DNA of 22,469 nucleotides, taken from positions 1 through 22,469 of the forward strand of contig JAJFUH010000153.1 of the NCBI GenBank assembly GCA_021372535.1, given 5' to 3'. Of the stretch, positions 15,879 to 22,469 are shown piece after piece. Source of the stretch: a bacterium (GTDB taxonomy: Bacteria; Latescibacterota; Latescibacteria; Latescibacterales; Latescibacteraceae). Made by a program: the position numbers and the translations under genes. Numbering within the stretch: position 1 is the first letter of the stretch; each line of letters opens with the position of its first letter. The notes beneath the pieces were generated by a model. It searched no databases. It was given only the letters and a program-made list of their open reading frames with translations, and had not been told where the DNA came from.

Positions 15879-16622
15879 ATGTCCGGTCATTCCAAGTGGG
15901 CAACCATACGCCGTAAAAAGGGCGCACAGGATGCCAAAAGAGGGAAGATTTTTACAACCATTATTAAAGAAATTCAGTTAGCCGCCCGTGACGGCGGCGG
16001 TGATGATGATGCGAATCCCCGGTTAAGAACAGCCATTGCAGCCGCCAAGGCTGCCAACATGCCGCATGAAAATATTAAAAGAGCCATCCAGAGGGGCACC
16101 GGAGAACTCCCCGGTGTCAATTACGAAGAGGTAAATTACGAGGGATACGGACCCGGCGGAGTTGCCATTCTTATTGAATGTGTGACTGATAACAAGCAGA
16201 GAACGGTTTCCGAAATCCGTCATCTTTTCAGTAAATTCAACGGTTCTCTTGCGGAAAATGGCGCAGTATCGTGGATGTTCGACGCCAAAGGTGTTCTCAC
16301 TTTCGACCGGAGTTCCATCGATGAGGACACGCTCATGGAGCATGTTATCGAGTCCGGAGCCGATGATATGAGCTCGGATGAAGATGAATATGAGGTGACA
16401 TGCGCGCCGAAAAAATTCCCCTCCGTGCTGGCATATTTCGATTCCAAAGGAATAAAATACATCAACGCCGAAATTGCCAAGGTTCCCCAGTCGGTTATCA
16501 AGGTCGAGGGGAAAGATGCCAGAACGCTTATGAAACTCATGGAAGGCATTGAAGAAAACGAAGATGTTCAGAAGGTCTGGTCGAATTTCGATATCGATAT
16601 TGAAGTGCTGGAAGAAGAATAA
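15879..16622 (+). CDS. yebC: YebC/TACO1-family protein
   Basis: The protein is 247 residues from the ATG at 15879, giving the hallmark start MSGHSKWATIRRKKGAQDAKRGK. AGGAG stands 9 bases upstream; an earlier ATG at 15855 adds eight residues not seen in the family. Other signatures are AKAANMPHENIKRAIQRGTGE and YEGYGPGGVAILIE, plus SEIRHLFSKFNGSLAENGAVSWMF. YebC proteins were long listed as transcription regulators (PmpR); more recent work describes them as translation factors that relieve ribosome stalling at proline stretches, as mitochondrial TACO1 does. It is cytoplasmic. Lying 6 bp before ruvC, it heads the operon, a widely conserved arrangement. Confidence 0.95.
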   Translation: MSGHSKWATIRRKKGAQDAKRGKIFTTIIKEIQLAARDGGGDDDANPRLRTAIAAAKAANMPHENIKRAIQRGTGELPGVNYEEVNYEGYGPGGVAILIECVTDNKQRTVSEIRHLFSKFNGSLAENGAVSWMFDAKGVLTFDRSSIDEDTLMEHVIESGADDMSSDEDEYEVTCAPKKFPSVLAYFDSKGIKYINAEIAKVPQSVIKVEGKDARTLMKLMEGIEENEDVQKVWSNFDIDIEVLEEE

Positions 16623-16628
16623 CCGATC

Positions 16629-17117
16629 ATGAGAGTTCTCGGTGTGGATCCCGGGCTTCAGGTGACAGGTTACGGTCTTGTTGTTGACAGTTCGGGTGTT
16701 CCGGTGCTGGTCGAGGCAGGCGTGATACGGAGCAAACCATCACATCCGCTTGAACGGAGACTTCTCGATTTATTCAACGGAATGAAAAATGTCATAGATG
16801 ATCTGCACCCCGATGTGGTATCTGTCGAGGATATCTACTCCCATTATAACCATCCGAAAACCGCAGTGATCATGGGACATGCACGTGGCGTTTTGTTTCT
16901 TGCCGCAGGGAATGCCGGTATCCCCGTGGTTTCATATTCCGCCACACGGATAAAAAAATCTCTGACCGGGGCCGGGCGGGCATCGAAAGATCAGATTGCC
17001 CGCATGATATGCCGTGTCCTGCGCTGTGATGTGATCAAGGGACCGGTCGATGTTACCGATGCCCTTGCTGCCGCTCTTTGTCATCTCAATGTCGTATCCC
17101 ATGGCGGTGTATTGTGA
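16629..17117 (+). CDS. ruvC: Holliday junction resolvase RuvC
   Basis: The protein is 162 residues, the usual RuvC size. It opens MRVLGVDPGLQVTGYG. The four acidic metal-binding residues of the RNase H-like active site are present: D7, E67 (VEDIY), D141 and D144 (DVTDALAAALCH). The basic stretch ATRIKKSLTGAGRASKDQI contacts DNA in the family. RuvC cuts four-way junctions symmetrically in the last step of recombinational repair, with RuvAB. It starts 6 bp after yebC and its stop codon TGA overlaps the GTG start of ruvA, so the genes are translated as a unit. Confidence 0.97.
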   Translation: MRVLGVDPGLQVTGYGLVVDSSGVPVLVEAGVIRSKPSHPLERRLLDLFNGMKNVIDDLHPDVVSVEDIYSHYNHPKTAVIMGHARGVLFLAAGNAGIPVVSYSATRIKKSLTGAGRASKDQIARMICRVLRCDVIKGPVDVTDALAAALCHLNVVSHGGVL

Positions 17118-17761
17118 TTGTCATGATGCGCGGAATACTCTCCGGTGTCGAGAAAGACCTGGCGCTCCTTGAAATTCAAGGGATTACGTATGGCATATAC
17201 ATTACCCAGGCTGTCGCGGATCGTCTCATCGCATCCGGCAAAGTGGGACAGGAAGTCGTTTTTCACACCTTTTCCTATGTCGAGGGGAATCCCGGGCTGG
17301 GAAATCTATTTCCCCGTATTGTCGGATTTCCCAACAAGACCGACCTCGACTTTTTCCTGATGCTGACCACTGTTCAGGGGCTCGGCGTTAAAAGAGCTCT
17401 CCGTACCCTGACAATACCGGTCAAGGACATGGCCCGCGCTATCGAGCTGGATGATGTGGCTGCCCTGAAGAAACTCCCGGAAATCGGCGGAAAAACCGCA
17501 CAGAAGATAATCGTCGAGCTCAAGGGGAAAGCCGCGCGGTTCGCGCTGCTCAGGGAAGAAGAAGTTCTCGCAGCCGCCGTGACAGGCGGGATGGAAGAGG
17601 AATTTCAGCGTGATGCCGTGGATATTCTTATGCAGCTTCAATATAATCAGCAGGAAGCCGAACAGCTTGTTATCCAGACTGTCAAGACCCATCCGGATAT
17701 TACAGCCGCCGAAGAGCTCATTCAGGAAATATTCAAACGTCAGGTCGGGACGCAAAACTGA
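17114..17761 (+). CDS. ruvA: Holliday junction branch-migration subunit RuvA
   Basis: The best start is the GTG at 17114, overlapping the ruvC stop in GTGA. It yields MIVMMRGIL, which aligns residue for residue with the E. coli opening MIGRLRGI; ATG codons at 17123 and 17126 would cut it short. The protein is 215 residues: OB-fold (about 1-65), a helix-hairpin-helix region with VQGLGVKRAL and LPEIGGKTAQKIIVELKGK (about 90-140), and the C-terminal domain that binds RuvB (about 165-215). RuvA tetramers hold the junction flat. Compared with E. coli, the acidic-pin loop REDAQLLYGF is replaced by a longer segment reading VEGNPGLGNLFPRIVGF, with one acidic residue instead of two at the pin. Confidence 0.95.
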   Translation: MIVMMRGILSGVEKDLALLEIQGITYGIYITQAVADRLIASGKVGQEVVFHTFSYVEGNPGLGNLFPRIVGFPNKTDLDFFLMLTTVQGLGVKRALRTLTIPVKDMARAIELDDVAALKKLPEIGGKTAQKIIVELKGKAARFALLREEEVLAAAVTGGMEEEFQRDAVDILMQLQYNQQEAEQLVIQTVKTHPDITAAEELIQEIFKRQVGTQN

Positions 17762-17779
17762 TTTGTTGAAATATACATT

Positions 17780-17810
17780 TACCGGCGTTTGTTCTTCCGG
17801 TACTTTTTTT
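17780..17810 (+). terminator. Terminator-like hairpin between ruvA and ruvB
   Basis: TACCGG (17780-17785) pairs with CCGGTA (17797-17802) over an 11-base loop, followed by C and seven T (17804-17810). The stem is short, so it may terminate only part of the transcripts and lower ruvB relative to ruvA. It lies in the 70-bp gap between the two genes. Confidence 0.45.
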
Positions 17811-17831
17811 ACATGATGCGGGGTAGAGATC

Positions 17832-18860
17832 ATGACACGAGAGAGGCTGGTTACCGGTGCGCCGGTATCCCCTGAGGAAGAGGATTTTACCTGGAGTCTC
17901 CGGCCCAAAACCATCGATGAATATATCGGGCAGCAGAATATCATCGATAAACTCGCCATTTCCATCGAAGCCTCGAACAGACGAAGCGAGCCTCATGAGC
18001 ACCTTATCCTCTACGGGCCTCCGGGACTCGGTAAAACCACGCTTGCGCACATCATCGCGAAGGAAAAAGATGCCCGGCTCGTCACCTCATCGGGACCGTC
18101 GCTGACGAGGATAGCCGATCTCATGGGGATACTCACCAACCTCGAAAAATCCGATATCCTTTTTATCGATGAGATTCACCGGCTTCCCAAGACGGTGGAG
18201 GAATTCATCTACCCTGCGATGGAGGATTTCAGGGTGGATTTTATTGTCGATAAAGGGCCGTTCTCAAAGATTATCAATGTACCGCTGAAACGGTTTACCC
18301 TCATCGGCGCGACCACCCGTGTCGGGCTTTTGTCGGCGCCGCTCCGGGATCGTTTCGGCATATCCTATCATCTCGATTTTTACCCGCCCGCTGAGATTCA
18401 ACTGATTATAATCCGCTCTGCACGGATTCTGCAGGTTGAAATCGACGATGAGGGATCCCATATAATCGCCGACCGGTCACGGGGAACGCCGCGGATTGCA
18501 AACCGCCTCCTGCGAAGAGTCCGTGATTACGCACTCGTGAAAGCCGATGGCCATATCAATGCCGGCATTGCGGAAAAGTCGCTCACCATGGAGGGCATTG
18601 ACCATAGAGGTCTCGACGAGCTCGACCGCTCGTTCCTCAAAGTTATCATCAACTACTATAACGGCGGGCCGGTCGGGATCGATGCCGTTGCCGCAACGCT
18701 GTCCGAAGAGGTTGATACCCTCGAGGAGCTTGTGGAGCCCTATCTTCTCAAAATCGGGTTCCTCATGCGAACCAAGCGGGGGAGAATGGTAAGCCAGGAG
18801 GCTTACAGGCATCTGGGAATCCCGTTCGGGGGGACAGTACAGGGAAATATATTCGAATAG
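17832..18860 (+). CDS. ruvB: Holliday junction branch-migration ATPase RuvB
   Basis: The protein is 342 residues, the normal length. Walker A is GPPGLGKTT (about 62-70), and Walker B is LFIDEIHRLP (about 110-119). Sensor 1 is GATTR, followed by SAPLRDRFG with the arginine finger. Sensor 2 is RGTPRIANRLLRRVRDYA, and the C-terminal winged helix ends in GFLMRTKRGR. RuvB hexamers pump DNA through the RuvA-bound junction using ATP. The ATG at 17832 has only a modest SD (GTAGAG). It lies 70 bp after ruvA with a terminator-like hairpin between, so it may be partly uncoupled from the rest of the operon. Confidence 0.97.
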   Translation: MTRERLVTGAPVSPEEEDFTWSLRPKTIDEYIGQQNIIDKLAISIEASNRRSEPHEHLILYGPPGLGKTTLAHIIAKEKDARLVTSSGPSLTRIADLMGILTNLEKSDILFIDEIHRLPKTVEEFIYPAMEDFRVDFIVDKGPFSKIINVPLKRFTLIGATTRVGLLSAPLRDRFGISYHLDFYPPAEIQLIIIRSARILQVEIDDEGSHIIADRSRGTPRIANRLLRRVRDYALVKADGHINAGIAEKSLTMEGIDHRGLDELDRSFLKVIINYYNGGPVGIDAVAATLSEEVDTLEELVEPYLLKIGFLMRTKRGRMVSQEAYRHLGIPFGGTVQGNIFE

Positions 18861-18895
18861 TGCCGGTCAATGACGGATATTCCGCTATTTTATAC

Positions 18896-18929
18896 TTGCT
18901 GAAAATATGCCGATTCGTTATATTTTCAG
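18896..18929 (+). promoter_or_regulatory. tRNA-Met promoter overlapped by a perfect 10-bp inverted repeat
   Basis: TTGCTG (18896-18901) and TATATT (18919-18924), 17 bp apart, give a plausible promoter that would start transcription near 18931, five bases before the tRNA. Perfect arms CTGAAAATAT (18899-18908) and ATATTTTCAG (18920-18929) with an 11-bp spacer cover both boxes. This is either an operator or a small hairpin ending ruvB transcripts. Confidence 0.5.
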
Positions 18930-18935
18930 TCCGAT

Positions 18936-19012
18936 GGCGGCGTAGCTCAGCTGGTTAGAGCAGTGGAATCATAATCCACGTGTCCGGGGTTCGAATCCCT
19001 GCGCCGCTACCA
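18936..19012 (+). tRNA. tRNA-Met, anticodon CAT (elongator type)
   Basis: This is a 77-nt tRNA. The acceptor arm GGCGGCG pairs with CGCCGCT, ending in a G-U pair at 1-72. Also present are the D-arm AGCTCAGCTGGTTAGAGC, anticodon stem GTGGA/TCCAC with loop ATCATAA (CAT at 18970-18972), T-arm with GGTTCGAATCC, and an encoded CCA. The layout resembles elongator Met. The lysidine-modified Ile2 tRNA also has CAT and cannot be wholly excluded. Confidence 0.93.
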
Positions 19013-19025
19013 GAATATGAACATG

Positions 19026-19056
19026 AGCCTGGGAGGTTATCCGGGTTCTTTTTTTT
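19026..19056 (+). terminator. Factor-independent terminator after tRNA-Met
   Basis: AGCCTGG (19026-19032) pairs with CCGGGTT (19041-19047), using two G-U pairs, over an 8-base loop. C and eight T follow (19048-19056). It lies 13 bp after the tRNA. Confidence 0.7.
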
Positions 19057-19073
19057 GCCCTATGTGATAATAA

Positions 19074-19104
19074 ACTCCGTGTTATCTGTGTCCCCGTGGT
19101 AAAA
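19074..19104 (-). repeat. Dispersed TTTTACCrCrrrGACrC repeat, copy C
   Basis: On the minus strand it reads TTTTACCACGGGGACAC, then AGATAACACGGAGT. Confidence 0.5.
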
Positions 19105-19224
19105 TTCTTTCCACTACATGCTGATAAATCTCGATTATCCTTGTGTCTGCCCGGATTACCGGAATATTTTTGACGTAACTGACCCATCGAATTATTTTAT
19201 GAAATATTGAGTATTATGAACTGA

Positions 19225-19253
19225 TTGGATTAAAAAAGTCACACTTTTATATT
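19225..19253 (+). promoter_or_regulatory. Sigma70-type promoter candidate of the REC-PAS-GAF gene
   Basis: TTGGAT (19225-19230) and TATATT (19248-19253) are 17 bp apart. The start would be near 19260, giving a leader of about 65 bases. The -10 box is identical to those of the two tRNA promoters. Confidence 0.45.
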
Positions 19254-19324
19254 ATTTTTTTGGTATTATGTGCAAAACAGGAAGTTGAGAATCTCTTTAT
19301 GGTATCTCCGAACGGAATTTTGCT

Positions 19325-21322
19325 ATGGTAAAGAAAAAAATTCTGATCGTGGAAGACGAGATCATCATTGCGGAAGATATTTCCGGAATGCTGAAACGTC
19401 TGGGATATGTCATTGCCGGACTGGTGACGACAGGAGAAGATGCCGTTCGTTATGCCGAAACGGCCCGTCCCGATCTTGTTCTCATGGATATCGTGCTTGG
19501 CAGGGGAATTGACGGTATCGAAGCTGCGAAGACGATTTTCGACCGTTTTGAAATTCCTGTGGTCGTTATAACGGCATATTCGGATAAAAATATGCTCCGC
19601 CGCGCCAGAATCGACGGGCTCTTTGGATACATCGTCAAGCCGTTCACCATAGAAACTCTGGAGACCACACTTGCCGTGGCTTTTTATAAACACGATACGG
19701 AACGTAAACTCCTTGAATATAAAAGGGCTGTCGAAAGCGTCGATGATTTGATCATCGCTGTCGATAAAAATTATCGTTATCTGTTCGCAAACACGGTTTT
19801 TTTGAATTATCACAATATGAATCATGAACGAATTGTCGGCCAGCATGTCCATGAAATTCTGGGAAAAGATGTTTATGACAAATTTCTAAAACAGAAATTT
19901 GACCTCTGCCTGCATGATGTGACGGTCAATTTTGAGATGAATATGTCCTATCCTGATATTGGTGACAGAAATCTGGCGGTCACCTGTAATCCGCTCAAGA
20001 GCGAAAGAGGAGAAATCACGGGTATTGTCGCTCTTATCAAAGATATAACCGAACAGAAACGGGTGGAGATGAAACTGCGGAAAAGCGAGGAGAGATATCG
20101 CCTTCTGATGGAAAATGCCGGTATCGGAATCGGTTATATTGATACGGAGGGTACGATTCTGCTCATGAATAACAGGTGGCGCGAAGACTTACAAAAACGC
20201 GCCGATGAAGTAATCGGGAGGCCTGTACACGAAGTATTCGGGCAGCAATGGGGTGATATCATTATGGAACGGATCAACCAGGCTGTTCTTTCTGCTTATC
20301 CGCAAAACTATGAGGACAAAATCGATCTGCCGGCTGGGGAAAAATGGTTTTTGACAAATTACAGCACAGTGTCGGCTGCCGATTCTGCCTGTACCGAAGT
20401 ACAGATCATATCGACAGACATAACCGAACGCAAACAGTCAAAAGAGGTTATTAAAAACGTTGAAGAACGGTACCGGGATATTGTAGAAGATTCTGCCGAT
20501 TTTGCCTGTACCCTCGATTTAAAAGGAAATTTCACCAGCGTCAACAGGGCGGCGGAGCGTCTTACCGGTTTCTCCATGGCTGAATTGGTGGGAATGAATT
20601 TCAGGGATTACACGACAAAAGAATCAGGAAAAAAGCTTTTTCAGTCTTTCCGTCGGCTCTTGAGAACAGGGGAACCTTTACGGGATTTTCCCTGTGATGT
20701 GATAGTCAAAGATGGTTCCGTGAAATATTTCGAAATCAACGCCACCCTGTTAAAGAACGGTGATGACCCCATCGGTTTTCAGGGGATTTCGAGAGATGTA
20801 ACCGAGCGAAAATTCATCGAGTTACAAAAGCATGTTCTGCAGAACATACGTGAAAAAATAATGAATTTACCCCAAACGGCAGATATCCGTCAGGTTCTTC
20901 AGATTGTCAGGGATGGTCTTGAAAATCTGGGAGTGCCATTCCGCAACTGCGGGATCAATATAATAGATACGGCACATGAACCACCGGAAATATATTCATA
21001 TGATTTCGTCGGGAAACGGATGTTGACCATCAATGCATCGGAGACAGGGGAAAAGGTTATTGTTCAAATCTGGCGTGAAGGTAAAACTGCCTACCGGAGG
21101 GACCTCTATACGGTGGATACCTATGGCGAGCTTGTAAATATCGAAAAATTGTTTTACGATACCATACGTTCCGTCATAGATGTCCCTTTCTTACAGGGTA
21201 CGTTGGCGGTCAGCAGCCACAAACCCGATGCGTTCTCGGATCGGGACATTGCCGTTCTTGAAGAGATGGCGCAGATTCTTACTCTCTATGTTTCCAAAGG
21301 CGGCCGGCAAGGAAACTCTTAA
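19325..21322 (+). CDS. REC-PAS-PAS-PAS-GAF sensor/response-regulator protein without an output domain
   Basis: The protein is 665 residues. Residues 1-120 are a receiver domain: acidic pocket near E10-D11, phospho-acceptor D55 in LVLMDIVLG, T83 and K105 (VKPF). Three PAS domains follow at about 130-250, 260-375 and 390-505, each closed by a D(I/V)TE(Q/R)K-type PAC motif. The last 150 residues look like a GAF domain (GLENLGVPFRNCGINIID, ending EEMAQILTLYV). No transmembrane segment, HisKA/HATPase, GGDEF/EAL, or DNA-binding domain is visible before the stop. The protein should receive phosphate and sense small ligands or redox state, then act through partner proteins. The SD is weak (CGGAA). 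It could be a kinase that lost its catalytic end; the next 32 bp to the convergent gene show no remnant. Confidence 0.85.
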   Translation: MVKKKILIVEDEIIIAEDISGMLKRLGYVIAGLVTTGEDAVRYAETARPDLVLMDIVLGRGIDGIEAAKTIFDRFEIPVVVITAYSDKNMLRRARIDGLFGYIVKPFTIETLETTLAVAFYKHDTERKLLEYKRAVESVDDLIIAVDKNYRYLFANTVFLNYHNMNHERIVGQHVHEILGKDVYDKFLKQKFDLCLHDVTVNFEMNMSYPDIGDRNLAVTCNPLKSERGEITGIVALIKDITEQKRVEMKLRKSEERYRLLMENAGIGIGYIDTEGTILLMNNRWREDLQKRADEVIGRPVHEVFGQQWGDIIMERINQAVLSAYPQNYEDKIDLPAGEKWFLTNYSTVSAADSACTEVQIISTDITERKQSKEVIKNVEERYRDIVEDSADFACTLDLKGNFTSVNRAAERLTGFSMAELVGMNFRDYTTKESGKKLFQSFRRLLRTGEPLRDFPCDVIVKDGSVKYFEINATLLKNGDDPIGFQGISRDVTERKFIELQKHVLQNIREKIMNLPQTADIRQVLQIVRDGLENLGVPFRNCGINIIDTAHEPPEIYSYDFVGKRMLTINASETGEKVIVQIWREGKTAYRRDLYTVDTYGELVNIEKLFYDTIRSVIDVPFLQGTLAVSSHKPDAFSDRDIAVLEEMAQILTLYVSKGGRQGNS

Positions 21323-21354
21323 CGGTACCTCTGATTATCTGTACGGTTCTCAGA

Positions 21355-22419
21355 TCACGGTATCACATCCCACTTTTCGATACGGACTGTCGGGAGACGG
21401 TAATCGCCTACCTCGTCCGGTGTGACAGGTCTGTTTCCCTCACGGGCTGATTTGTATGCGGCGATGATGACTTTCAGCCTGTTGAGGATATCGTCGCGGG
21501 TTTCGAGCGATTTATTGGTCACGAACACTTCCTGAATGTCCATGATTATACCCTGCAGCGTCCCCTCGTATTTACCCCAGTTGGTATTTGTGACACCCTC
21601 CAAGACCGTATGGTCCTGGTAGTATACCTTGTACCATTCCGTCGATTTGCTGAATCCCCCGAGAGTCAGTACTCCCTGGATGGGCGGATTATTCCCCCTC
21701 GGCTCGTATTCGAGGTTGATTCTCGATGCGGGGATTCCGGTCGGATCGTACCCTTCCGAGCCATTCCACCCGTGGAGCGCGACCTTTCTGACTCCGGGGC
21801 CGATGAGGCGGTAGACAGGATCGAGGCCGTCGGGGGCATAGGACGTATAGAACGCAAACGATGTCGATGCGAAAAACGAGGCGATATTGTCGCGCTGGAT
21901 ACGGTCATACCGCAGAACATTTTCAAACAGGCACTGGCTGTATGCGCCGGTATAAACTGCGGCTCCGTGTTGTTCCGCGAGATCGAGCAGCTTTTCGCAT
22001 TCGGGAACGCTCACTGCCACGGGTGAACAGATATAGATGGGCAGACCTCTTTTCAGGAACGGCTCGGCGAGTTCATACGCCCTGTCGAAATCCATGATCA
22101 TGACGGCGTCGACTTCACCCACCATTTCATGAAAATCCTTGCAGACATTGGGGATTCCGCACTGCTGCGCAATTCCGCGGGGAGAATGGTTCTCGTCGTT
22201 CCAGAAATCGAGCATTTTTTTCACATATTCCGGGGAACCCTTGTAGTTTTTCGAGTAATCATCGCCCCAGATATGGGTTATCCGCATGAAGAGATTGTTG
22301 AAATCCCGAAAAGTATTATTGATGACATGATTGAAAGTGCCGTAAAATGAGAACGGCCCCGTCCCGAGAACACCGACACGCAGTATCTTGACTGAATCCG
22401 GCATTTTTTTCTCCGCCAT
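21355..22419 (-). CDS. Divergent Gfo/Idh/MocA-family protein lacking the EKP lysine
   Basis: The protein is 354 residues. The ATG at 22419 has GGGAGG five bases upstream; M6 is a less likely start. An N-terminal Rossmann fold is indicated by RVGVLGTGPFSFYG (14-27) and by MVGEVDAVMIMDF near 99-111. The substrate domain follows, with HGWNGSEGYDPTG and a C-terminal helix RDDILNRLKVIIAAYKSAREGNRPV typical of the family. Where active dehydrogenases have EKP, it reads CSP (131-133), so the catalytic lysine is a serine. It may bind NAD(P) and a sugar without standard oxidoreductase chemistry, or use another residue. There is no signal peptide. The gene is convergent with the sensor gene, and no partner gene is visible inside the window. 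Confidence 0.75.
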   Translation of the reverse strand: MAEKKMPDSVKILRVGVLGTGPFSFYGTFNHVINNTFRDFNNLFMRITHIWGDDYSKNYKGSPEYVKKMLDFWNDENHSPRGIAQQCGIPNVCKDFHEMVGEVDAVMIMDFDRAYELAEPFLKRGLPIYICSPVAVSVPECEKLLDLAEQHGAAVYTGAYSQCLFENVLRYDRIQRDNIASFFASTSFAFYTSYAPDGLDPVYRLIGPGVRKVALHGWNGSEGYDPTGIPASRINLEYEPRGNNPPIQGVLTLGGFSKSTEWYKVYYQDHTVLEGVTNTNWGKYEGTLQGIIMDIQEVFVTNKSLETRDDILNRLKVIIAAYKSAREGNRPVTPDEVGDYRLPTVRIEKWDVIP

Positions 22420-22469
22420 ACCTGCCTCCCTGTCATGAATATCCGAATATATCCGATTATTCCCTGAAA
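22420..22469. other. Right edge, upstream leader of the divergent oxidoreductase gene
   Basis: Fifty bases of leader with the gene's SD (CCTCCC at 22425-22430 as read on the plus strand). No promoter can be assigned in so short a piece. Confidence 0.5.

Larger units (their letters stand above)
19013..19324. other. 312-bp gene-free stretch between tRNA-Met and the sensor gene
   Basis: It holds the tRNA terminator (19026-19056), a reverse copy of the TTTTACC repeat (19074-19104), and the promoter candidate of the next gene (19225-19253). No gene is supported on either strand. Confidence 0.8.

Noticed and set aside
17306-17965. A 219-codon minus-strand open frame across ruvA and ruvB
   Set aside because: It is antisense to two certain genes and also crosses the terminator-like hairpin.
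21323-21354. Bidirectional terminator in the short gap between convergent genes
   Set aside because: Only a 5-bp pairing with a long loop and no T-run could be found.

Overview
The window is ordinary chromosomal DNA from a bacterium, probably Gram-negative. It has one lipoprotein and several Sec-type signal peptides, good GGAGG-type ribosome binding sites, and tRNA genes that encode their own CCA ends. The mix of plant or algal polysaccharide catabolism, Gfo/Idh/MocA oxidoreductases, a PAS/GAF sensor and many small dispersed intergenic repeats resembles uncultivated members of the FCB group or a related phylum such as Latescibacterota. That assignment is a guess from gene content; nothing here fixes the taxon. 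I see no IS element, prophage, CRISPR array or replication origin.

Left part (1-10853). On the minus strand lie a queuosine gene (queE, cut by the left edge) and a large GH106-type alpha-L-rhamnosidase lipoprotein. After a repeat-filled gap of almost 1 kb, a plus-strand run follows: RpiB-family isomerase, secreted PcRGLX/YetA-like protein (possible rhamnogalacturonan exolyase), secreted DUF4861-like protein, secreted SGNH/GDSL esterase, Gfo/Idh/MocA oxidoreductase, and a cupin that carries the residues expected of KdgF. Together they read as a pathway for a rhamnose- and uronate-containing polymer such as rhamnogalacturonan. Outside the cytoplasm the esterase, rhamnosidase and lyase would release unsaturated uronate. 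Inside, KdgF would open it, and the RpiB-family enzyme could do the isomerisation normally done by KduI. This last step is the most interesting hypothesis in the window.

Middle part (10854-15628). A tRNA-Leu(CAG) with a clear promoter is followed by a Na/Pi-cotransporter-family protein paired with a PhoU-like protein, then by a 560-bp gap packed with hairpins and repeats. Next comes an EF-G-like GTPase (EF-G2/FusA2 type) whose guanine-specificity motif NKxD is degraded to NRCG.

Right part (15629-22469). yebC-ruvC-ruvA-ruvB form the classic Holliday-junction operon. ruvA begins at a GTG that overlaps the ruvC stop codon, and a terminator-like hairpin sits between ruvA and ruvB. A tRNA-Met(CAT) follows, with a perfect 10-bp inverted repeat over its promoter and a terminator behind it. 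Then come a REC-PAS-PAS-PAS-GAF protein with no output domain and, convergent with it, a divergent Gfo/Idh/MocA protein that lacks the usual EKP lysine.
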